From Psychrosphaera sp. (GTDB lineage: Bacteria > Pseudomonadota > Gammaproteobacteria > Enterobacterales > Alteromonadaceae), in NCBI GenBank assembly GCA_028098005.1, contig JAOHFM010000009.1, positions 1 to 44,650 of the forward strand: a DNA stretch of 44,650 nucleotides, in the 5' to 3' direction. Numbering within the stretch: the first letter of the stretch is position 1; every line of letters starts with the position of its first letter. The position numbers and the translations under genes were made by a program. Of this stretch, positions 38,876 to 44,650 are shown piece after piece. The notes under the pieces were generated by a model. The model was not told the origin of the DNA and searched no databases. It saw nothing but the letters and a program-made list of their open reading frames with translations.

Positions 38876-39661
38876 TTACATCTTAACTGTTGTAAATAAG
38901 TCTTTGAAGTTTTTCGTCGTTTGCTCAGCAACCTCTTCTACCGAAATATTTTTCAATTGTGCAACAAACTCTGCAACATGTTTTACGTACGCTGGCTGGT
39001 TTTGTTTCCCTCTATAAGGCACGGGTGCTAAATAAGGTGAATCTGTTTCAATTAAAAGCCTGTCTAAAGGCATCTTTCTGACTACGTCTTGAAGTTCAGC
39101 AGCACTTTTAAAAGTGACAATACCTGAGATTGAAATATAGAAGTTAAGGTCCATCGCTTGTTTCGCCATTTCCCATGATTCTGTAAAACAATGCAAAACA
39201 CCTCTACATTGATCGGCGTTATTTTCTTTCAAAATTGCAATAGTGTCTTCTCTTGCGTCACGAGTGTGCACAATAATTGGTTTGTTTAATTTATTACCAA
39301 CGTGAATATGATGTGCAAAGGCTTTCTGCTGTTCAGCAATAGAGTCTTTTGAATAATAATAATCTAAACCTGTTTCACCAACGGCCACAACTTTGCTATC
39401 TGATGCCAGTTGTTGAAGATCCTGTAAAGTATAGTTTTTATCTTCACCAACGTGTAACGGATGTACACCACACGAGAAAGATACATTGTCGTAGTCTTTT
39501 GATTTTTCTACCATTGACGGAAACTGGTCTAACGAAATTGCTACACATAGCATGTGTTCCACATTGTTAGCCTTGGCATTTTCAAACAAAGTACTAAATT
39601 CAACGTTTTCTTTTTCTAAATCAATTCTGTCTAAATGACAATGTGAATCAACAAAGCGCAT
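38876..39661 (-). CDS. TatD family metal-dependent hydrolase
   Basis: Member of the TatD/YcfH/YjjV family, amidohydrolase-fold enzymes with Mg-dependent DNase activity reported for TatD. Metal ligands and motifs are visible: DSHCHLD at the N-terminus, SCGVHPLHV, VGETGLDYYY, IIVHTRDARED, LHCFTESWEMA and the C-terminal IETDSPYLAPVPYRGKQNQP. From ATG 39661 (MRFVDSHCHLD), chosen because AGGGG lies 5 bases ahead, it has 261 residues; the TTG at 39676 has no site. The sequence is closest in kind to YcfH, which in E. coli follows holB, but here it stands alone. Confidence 0.92.
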   Translation of the reverse strand: MRFVDSHCHLDRIDLEKENVEFSTLFENAKANNVEHMLCVAISLDQFPSMVEKSKDYDNVSFSCGVHPLHVGEDKNYTLQDLQQLASDSKVVAVGETGLDYYYSKDSIAEQQKAFAHHIHVGNKLNKPIIVHTRDAREDTIAILKENNADQCRGVLHCFTESWEMAKQAMDLNFYISISGIVTFKSAAELQDVVRKMPLDRLLIETDSPYLAPVPYRGKQNQPAYVKHVAEFVAQLKNISVEEVAEQTTKNFKDLFTTVKM

Positions 39662-39790
39662 AAATACCCCTAGCAAAATTTTGGACTACAATTATCTTAT
39701 AAAAGAAGTGAGAAAAAAAGCTATATGGTTCGTAACACTTATAACTTTAAGTTATTCCCACAAATTATAACATTTTAGGCGACTTTGCAT

Positions 39791-39818
39791 TTACATACCG
39801 AGCGGTCGGTATTACAAT
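39791..39818 (+). promoter_or_regulatory. Promoter with palindromic operator in its spacer
   Basis: TTACAT (39791-39796), 16-base spacer, TACAAT (39813-39818). The 18-bp perfect palindrome ATACCGA-GCGG-TCGGTAT (39795-39812) overlaps the end of the -35 and fills the whole spacer. The 7-bp arms and length are of the TetR-repressor operator kind. A bound protein would exclude RNA polymerase. The downstream gene starts at 39848 behind AAGGAA. Confidence 0.6.
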
Positions 39819-39847
39819 TTGCGCACTAAAATCTAAGGAAAAGTACA

Positions 39848-40513
39848 ATGCGCATTATTTCACTCACTTTGGCAACACTGTTGTCTGTATCAATTTCATT
39901 TTCTGCTCAGGCTGCTAGTTACGACACCGAGGAGTTAAGCTCTAAATATAAAGCAGAAATTGAACAAATAGCACCAGACAGCTCACCATATGACATCGTT
40001 GAGTCTTTATCTAAAGTGGTTTTCAAATCCGTTGCAAGCGCAAAAGCACAAGGTGATGAGAAAAAAACCAAAGAATTGATGCAACTAATTGTTCGACAGC
40101 AGCTTTTACCTTTTGTAGATGTACGTTTTGCTGCTTATAAAATTTTAGGTCCACAACTAAAGCAGTCAACAAAAGAAGAGCGTGATTTATTTGTTGATGC
40201 TATGGAAAGAAACCTAGTGGACACATATTCATCCGCGTTAGTGCAATATAATAACCAAGAAGTTAGATATGAGCCTAAAAGAGACGTATCTAATCAGAAA
40301 ATGGTGGCAGTAAGAACCGAGTTATTACAACCTGGTGGTAAGCCTCTGTCTATGATTTTTAAGTTACGTAAAAACAGTAAAACGGGTGAATGGAAGGCTT
40401 ACGATTTAATCGTCGAAGGCATTAGCTTAATTGACTCTAAACGTGCGGAGCTGTCTCAACCATTACGTAACGACGGTATTGGTCAAGTAGCCGAAACGCT
40501 TTTGGAAGAATAA
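39848..40513 (+). CDS. MlaC/Ttg2D-family periplasmic phospholipid-binding protein (orphan)
   Basis: Periplasmic carrier of the MlaC family, which moves phospholipid between outer and inner membrane. Signal peptide 1-23 (cleavage after AQAA), then about 198 residues with family stretches LIVRQQLLPFVDVRFAAYKILG, ERDLFVDAMERNLVDTYSSAL, and the beta-sheet part KMVAVRTELLQPGGKPLSMIFKLRK...WKAYDLIVEGISLIDSKR. In Mla operons mlaC sits with mlaFEDB; here it is alone, so it may serve a distinct system or replace a missing copy. Ribosome site AAGGAA, 7 bases from the ATG. A perfect palindrome fills its promoter spacer, and its stop codon lies in the loop of a hairpin. Confidence 0.88.
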   Translation: MRIISLTLATLLSVSISFSAQAASYDTEELSSKYKAEIEQIAPDSSPYDIVESLSKVVFKSVASAKAQGDEKKTKELMQLIVRQQLLPFVDVRFAAYKILGPQLKQSTKEERDLFVDAMERNLVDTYSSALVQYNNQEVRYEPKRDVSNQKMVAVRTELLQPGGKPLSMIFKLRKNSKTGEWKAYDLIVEGISLIDSKRAELSQPLRNDGIGQVAETLLEE

Positions 40514-40524
40514 CCAAAAGCGTT
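40495..40524 (+). terminator. Hairpin spanning the stop codon of the MlaC-like gene
   Basis: 11-bp perfect stem AACGCTTTTGG (40495-40505) / CCAAAAGCGTT (40514-40524); the 8-base loop contains the last Glu codon and the TAA stop. A T-rich stretch follows but is broken by other bases, so termination may be partial. Confidence 0.55.
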
Positions 40525-40543
40525 CCTAACTTTTCCTTTAGTT

Positions 40544-40566
40544 GACAATTTATTAAGCCAATTGTC
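40544..40566. repeat. Inverted repeat around the ybbP stop codon
   Basis: GACAATT (40544-40550) and AATTGTC (40560-40566), 7-bp perfect arms; the 9-base loop contains the ybbP stop (40553-40555). No T-run follows on the minus strand, so it is not a standard terminator. Confidence 0.45.
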
Positions 40567-43144
40567 TGATCAACTCACTAGGCGTAATCTTCAATAAAGA
40601 ACGTGTGCTTAGTGAGCCTACTACCGCTACAAATACGGCACCAGATAACGGACCAATAATCCAAAGCTCCCAGTGTATTACCCAAGTCATCTTGAAAGAG
40701 TAAGTTTGCAACAAATATAAGCTGAACTCCGCTACAGAGGCCGCTATAAATCCAGAAATTGCACCTAGGCTAATGAATTCGTAAGATATTGCATTTCGAA
40801 TAACACTGCCCTTAGCGCCAATGGTTCGGTAGATTACCGTTTCTTTTCTACGTTCATCTAAGGATGACTGCACTTGTGCCACAAGCACTAATGTCGCGGC
40901 TATTACCACTATCAATAAAACAAATTGAATAGCTACCGATACTTGAGCTATCACACTTTGTATTTGCTCTAGCATAGCTGCAACATCAATAATACTTAGT
41001 GTTGGATAGTCTGCTAAGAGCTCATTTAACCAAAGCTTATCTTCTTTCGCTAAGTAAAAAGACGTTATATACGTTGCAGGAAAGTCATCAATTACATCAT
41101 CACTGAATATCATATAAAAGTTAGGCTGTAGGCTGTTCCAATCTACCGTTCTTATACTCGTAACGGTGGCGGAAACTGTTTGTGAACCAATCAAAAAGCT
41201 AAGTTCATCTCCTAGTTTTAATTTTAGTCGCTCTGCAACTTTTGCTTCCACAGACACCTGCTTTTGTGCATCATCAGGCATCCAAGTGCCTTCCACTAAT
41301 TCATTATTATTAGGAAATCTATCGGTAAAGGTTAAATTAAGCTCACGGCCAAAACCGGTTCTGGCTTCTTCTTTGTCCTTGTTTGCTTTTTCTTTTGTTT
41401 TGTCAGCCGTTTCGCTGGTTTCGTCAAATTCACCTTTACCCTTAAACTTAGCGCCATCTTCAGCTTCTTCTGGCCTTTTCTGTTTTAAGACTTCATCATT
41501 AATTTGAGTTAGTCGGCCTCTAATGATCGGGTAAAACTGCTCTGGTGCAATTCCTTTTTCACTAAATCTTTGTTCAATTTTTTCTATATTTTGTTGCGAA
41601 ATATTAATTATGAAATGGTTGGGTGCTCCGTCAGGAATTTGTTCCTGCCACTCTTGAATAATTGAGTTTTTAAGCGAAAACAAAATAAGAACAAGCATAA
41701 TAGCTAATGTAAAACCAATAATTTGAGATACATTTTCTTTTGACCGTCGTTGAAGAGAAGCAATGGCAAGTTTTAAGGATGGATTGTCAATGCGCTTGCT
41801 TACACTTCTGAAACCTACTAGTAATAAACGAGAAATCCCCACAATCAAAATACTTAATACGAATCCTGATCCCAATACGATTCCGGTTAGCTTCAAGTCT
41901 TGGCTGTAAAACCAAACTAAACCAATAGTTGTACTTGCCATAATGAGTTGCGCACTTATCGACGATGACACACCATCGCCTAAATTTCGGCGCAATACTC
42001 TAAGCGGTGGTACTTTAAATAGTTTAAGCAGTGCGGGTACAGAAAACATCAGTGCACAAACAAAACCAGTAACTATTGATACAAGAAAGGGACGATAGCC
42101 AATATCAGGAATGTCTTTTGGAAGGTATTCAGCCAACGATATTAACGCTAAATTTTGTAAACCCGAGCCTACAACTAAACCTATAATAATACTTACTACC
42201 GCAATAAGGCACAGTTGGGTTAGGTAAATGACTTGAACTTGGCGAACGCTGGCACCTAAGGTTTTCATAATGGCAATTGAATCTAAATGGCGCTGGCTAT
42301 AAAGCCTAGCTGATACCGATATTGCGACGGCCGCTAACAATACGCCTAATACACCGGCTAACATGAGAAAGCTTTCTGCGCGTTCTAAAGAGCTTGTAAT
42401 ATTAGAGGCTCCCTCTTTAACACCTCTAAACTTCTGGCTTTCTGATAACTTAGGCTTTATCCAAGACTCTAGCTTTTCAAGTGCTTGTGTTTCACCCGCA
42501 AACAGTCCTGCATAAGTAACGCGACTACCAGGCTGAATCACTTCAGTTTTAGGTATGTCATTGATATTCATGATCACGCGAGTACCCGAATTAAAAACTT
42601 GGAAAGGCGCATCTGGCTCTGCATCTATAATACCGGCAACAGTGAATACACCCTCACCAACGTCTATTTTGTTTGACTCTCCTAATGCAAAATAAAGTCG
42701 TTTACTAATCCAAACTGAGCCTATATCTGGCCCATTCGCTTTAAAAACTTCATTTGCGTTATCTAACGACTCGATAAACAACTCACCGCGCAACGGATAA
42801 CTTTGAGTTACCGCTTTAACCACGGCCAAATTCATCTTATCGCCAGCAAAGGCCATTGATGAAAAGTAAATATGCTGGTCTGTCTTTATGTTAAGTGATT
42901 CAGCATATTCAAATACGTCATTTTTTATTTCAGTTGGGCTGACAAGATCTTTATCCGCGGCTAAAAACTCAGCACTTTTCATCAAGATAGAAGCTTGCAC
43001 TCTATCCGTTAGGCTGCTTAATGCCATTACTGAAGAGACCGCTAAGACAATCGATAAGGCGATGACCGTTAGTTCACCTCGGCCAAACTCACGTTTAAAA
43101 AGTCTAAATGACAATCCAAGCCATGTTGATAACTTACTTTGCAT
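40553..43144 (-). CDS. ybbP: ABC transporter permease, FtsX/YbbP-like, with charged insertion
   Basis: Membrane partner of the ATPase encoded just upstream. The ATG at 43144 (MQSKLSTWLGLSFRLFKREF, 863 residues) overlaps the ATPase stop by 11 bases; the longer frame from 43267 lies inside the ATPase gene. Two FtsX-type domains: TM1 near 28-48, a large periplasmic MacB-like domain, helices around 265-400, then a second half with TM near 480-500, a periplasmic domain, and the last three helices from about 735. In E. coli ybbP (804 aa) and ybbA are divergent from tesA, as here. Residues about 545-600 hold a Lys/Glu/Asp-rich insert. The substrate is unknown; lipid or lysophospholipid handling is sometimes proposed because of tesA. 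Confidence 0.9.
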   Translation of the reverse strand: MQSKLSTWLGLSFRLFKREFGRGELTVIALSIVLAVSSVMALSSLTDRVQASILMKSAEFLAADKDLVSPTEIKNDVFEYAESLNIKTDQHIYFSSMAFAGDKMNLAVVKAVTQSYPLRGELFIESLDNANEVFKANGPDIGSVWISKRLYFALGESNKIDVGEGVFTVAGIIDAEPDAPFQVFNSGTRVIMNINDIPKTEVIQPGSRVTYAGLFAGETQALEKLESWIKPKLSESQKFRGVKEGASNITSSLERAESFLMLAGVLGVLLAAVAISVSARLYSQRHLDSIAIMKTLGASVRQVQVIYLTQLCLIAVVSIIIGLVVGSGLQNLALISLAEYLPKDIPDIGYRPFLVSIVTGFVCALMFSVPALLKLFKVPPLRVLRRNLGDGVSSSISAQLIMASTTIGLVWFYSQDLKLTGIVLGSGFVLSILIVGISRLLLVGFRSVSKRIDNPSLKLAIASLQRRSKENVSQIIGFTLAIMLVLILFSLKNSIIQEWQEQIPDGAPNHFIINISQQNIEKIEQRFSEKGIAPEQFYPIIRGRLTQINDEVLKQKRPEEAEDGAKFKGKGEFDETSETADKTKEKANKDKEEARTGFGRELNLTFTDRFPNNNELVEGTWMPDDAQKQVSVEAKVAERLKLKLGDELSFLIGSQTVSATVTSIRTVDWNSLQPNFYMIFSDDVIDDFPATYITSFYLAKEDKLWLNELLADYPTLSIIDVAAMLEQIQSVIAQVSVAIQFVLLIVVIAATLVLVAQVQSSLDERRKETVIYRTIGAKGSVIRNAISYEFISLGAISGFIAASVAEFSLYLLQTYSFKMTWVIHWELWIIGPLSGAVFVAVVGSLSTRSLLKITPSELIRQLA

Positions 43145-43919
43145 CTTGCTTAGCCTTTTGTATTGGAGTGACGTCTGCCAGTTTTGGTTTTGGCACTTCT
43201 TGCAGAGATAGCTTGCCATCTTTGATGATGTAGGTCTTTTCACATCGCTTAGCGAGTGCAGGATCATGTGTTACAAGCACTAACGTGGTATTGGCGCTCT
43301 TGTTTAATTCAAATAACAAATCCTCTACCAAGTGTCCGTTTACAGAGTCTAAGTTGGCTGATGGTTCGTCGGCAAATAATAATTTTGGTTCAGTGATAAA
43401 TGCACGAGCGATGGCGACGCGTTGTTGTTCGCCCCCTGACAATTGATTCGGAAAGTGGTCTAATCGATGGCTCAAACCAACTTTGTCTAACCATTTTTTC
43501 GCATTGTCTTTGGCTTTTAATCTAATTTCATTGTTGTCCGATAGCTCAGCAGGCAACATGACATTTTCAAGCGCTGTTAGACTTGGTACTAACAAAAACT
43601 GTTGGAAGATAAACCCAATATCTGAGCGCCTAATTGCCGCCCGCTCCTCTTCATCTAAAACCTGTATTTGCTTATCATAAAATTTTATTGTGCCTGTAGT
43701 AGGCAAATCAAGTCCGGCTAGTAGCCCCAAAAGCGTAGACTTACCCGATCCCGACGCTCCCACAATAGCAACTGACTCACCATGCTCGATTGAAAGTTGA
43801 ATATCACTTATGATAGTGATCTTTTTTTCAGCGTCTGCGTTGTTACTTGAGGAATTAGACAATATAACTGTCTTACTAATATTATTGGCGGCTAGCGCTG
43901 GTAAAACATCTTTATTCAT
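43134..43919 (-). CDS. ybbA: ABC transporter ATP-binding protein, YbbA-like
   Basis: ATPase of the LolD/MacB/FtsE class that energises YbbP. Start ATG 43919 (MNKDVLPALAANN, 261 residues); a TTG at 43934 is the alternative. Walker A GASGSGKSTLLG, Q-loop FIFQQFLLVPSLTALENVMLP, signature LSGGEQQRVAIARAF, Walker B KLLFADEPSANLD and switch His LVTHDP are all intact. The last codons overlap ybbP by 11 bases. Only 23 bases separate its start codon from that of divergent tesA. Confidence 0.93.
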   Translation of the reverse strand: MNKDVLPALAANNISKTVILSNSSSNNADAEKKITIISDIQLSIEHGESVAIVGASGSGKSTLLGLLAGLDLPTTGTIKFYDKQIQVLDEEERAAIRRSDIGFIFQQFLLVPSLTALENVMLPAELSDNNEIRLKAKDNAKKWLDKVGLSHRLDHFPNQLSGGEQQRVAIARAFITEPKLLFADEPSANLDSVNGHLVEDLLFELNKSANTTLVLVTHDPALAKRCEKTYIIKDGKLSLQEVPKPKLADVTPIQKAKQDAK

Positions 43920-43942
43920 GAAAATAGGACCCAATCAAAGCA

Positions 43943-44602
43943 ATGAATTTATATAGTAAAAGAAACTCGTTAAACAACACAAGCTTCCTATTTGTACTAT
44001 TTACGTTACTTTTCACATTTTCGATTGCCGCTAATGCCAAATCGACAAAAGTACTTATGTATGGAGATAGTGTTAGCGCTGGTTATGGAATGAAAACTGA
44101 GCAAAGTTGGCCCTACCTTTTATCGCAAACTTTTGTAACAGAAAACTCTGGTATCAATTTAGTTAACGCAAGTATCAGTGGCGAAACAACTGGCGGCGGT
44201 GTCGCTAGAATAAAGTCTGTAATGAAAAGACAAAACTTAAGTGCGGGTGATTGGGTTATATTAGAGCTTGGTGGTAATGATGGTCTGCGAGGCTTTCCAA
44301 TATCTACGCTTAGAACAAATTTACAGTTAATGATTGACGAAGTGAAAAGTCATAATGTTAACGTTGCATTGATGCAAGTACGAATACCACCGAATTACGG
44401 AAAACGCTACACCACCATGTTTGAGAACGTTTATAAAGAACTAGCCAAAAACAATAAGATTAAGTTGTTACCTTTCTTTATGGAAAAGGTCGCAACTAAT
44501 AAGAACTATATGATGTCTGATGGTATACACCCAAATGTGAGTGCCCAGGTAATCATAAGAGACGAAATGAAAGAAGTAATTGAATCTCTGCTAACAGAAT
44601 AA
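43943..44602 (+). CDS. tesA: Periplasmic multifunctional thioesterase/lysophospholipase (TesA-like SGNH hydrolase)
   Basis: Esterase of the SGNH fold; E. coli TesA hydrolyses acyl-CoA, lysophospholipids and aryl esters in the periplasm. Signal peptide to about residue 32 (ANA, cleavage before KST). Block I GDSVSAGYG holds the catalytic Ser, block II SISGETTGGG the oxyanion Gly, block III GGNDGLRG the Asn, block V DGIHPN the Asp and His. 219 residues, near the 208 of E. coli. Divergent from ybbA-ybbP with 23 bases between start codons; no Shine-Dalgarno of note. About 48 bases of unremarkable sequence follow to the window end. Confidence 0.94.
   Translation: MNLYSKRNSLNNTSFLFVLFTLLFTFSIAANAKSTKVLMYGDSVSAGYGMKTEQSWPYLLSQTFVTENSGINLVNASISGETTGGGVARIKSVMKRQNLSAGDWVILELGGNDGLRGFPISTLRTNLQLMIDEVKSHNVNVALMQVRIPPNYGKRYTTMFENVYKELAKNNKIKLLPFFMEKVATNKNYMMSDGIHPNVSAQVIIRDEMKEVIESLLTE
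43948..43977 (-). promoter_or_regulatory. Candidate ybbA promoter inside tesA
   Basis: On the minus strand TTGTTT (43972-43977), 18-base spacer, TATAAA (43948-43953), or TATATA with a 16-base spacer (43950-43955). It lies within the first codons of tesA and would give a leader of about 20 bases to the ybbA ATG. Confidence 0.4.
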
Positions 44603-44650
44603 AATACTTTATTTAAAAGCCCTGCGCTTATTTGAATGATAAATAACGTC

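Noticed and set aside
40544..40566. Intrinsic terminator for ybbP
   Set aside because: The stem is AT-rich and no T-run follows on the minus strand; reported only as an inverted repeat.
41166..41507. 113-codon open frame opposite the ybbP charged insertion
   Set aside because: Ser/Leu-rich shadow created by the Lys/Glu-rich codons on the coding strand.

Overview
This window (about 40% G+C, dense single-gene spacing, intrinsic terminators between most transcription units) looks like a chromosome segment of a marine gammaproteobacterium of the order Alteromonadales, probably near Colwellia/Thalassotalea/Psychrosphaera. The reasons are a monomeric isocitrate dehydrogenase, a gltA / sdhCDAB-sucABCD block, an icd-rluE-mnmA-hflD-purB-roxA neighbourhood as in enterics but lacking nudJ and phoPQ, a large TonB receptor, several RND pumps, and AT-rich marine-type codon use. 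The genus assignment is inference. I see no tRNA, rRNA, CRISPR array, insertion sequence, integrase or prophage gene, so most of the window is ordinary core genome.

Layout. 1-1040: 3' part of an FeS-cluster photolyase/cryptochrome (PhrB/CryB type) cut by the window edge. 1193-1591 (-): small secreted protein of unknown function. 1735-3957 (-): monomeric icd, divergent from rluE (4096-4851), followed by mnmA-hflD-purB (4939-8083) and roxA plus a GNAT protein (8194-9803). 9999-11042: leucine/branched-chain amino-acid dehydrogenase with a TTG start. 11308-13878: TonB-dependent receptor. 14079-23912 (-): sdhC-sdhD-sdhA-sdhB-sucA-sucB-sucC-sucD, the succinate dehydrogenase, 2-oxoglutarate dehydrogenase and succinyl-CoA synthetase genes, divergent from gltA (24294-25580). 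With icd, the window carries much of the TCA cycle: citrate synthase, isocitrate dehydrogenase, 2-oxoglutarate dehydrogenase E1 and E2, succinyl-CoA synthetase and succinate dehydrogenase.

25835-33250: RND operon of one adaptor lipoprotein and two different permeases, preceded by a sigma-54-like -24/-12 element. It runs tail-to-tail into a second RND adaptor/permease operon on the minus strand (33318-37537), which has a divergent LysR regulator (37658-38542). Neither operon has an outer-membrane channel gene. 38543-38875 holds no protein gene but has a promoter-hairpin-terminator arrangement that I read as a candidate small RNA. Then come tatD (-), an orphan MlaC-type periplasmic lipid-binding protein whose promoter spacer is filled by a perfect 18-bp palindrome, and the tesA / ybbA-ybbP trio known from enterics.

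The most interesting signals are non-coding: the candidate sRNA at 38810-38870, the palindrome inside the mlaC-like promoter, a dyad bracketing the icd -10 box, a terminator-like hairpin between sdhB and sucA, and the sigma-54-like element before the RND operon. On the protein side: a SucB with two lipoyl domains, two RND permeases whose TM10 relay lysine is replaced by Asn, an inter-domain insertion in the first of these, and a Lys/Glu-rich insertion in the YbbP permease. I found no clear, wholly novel multi-gene system and do not claim one.
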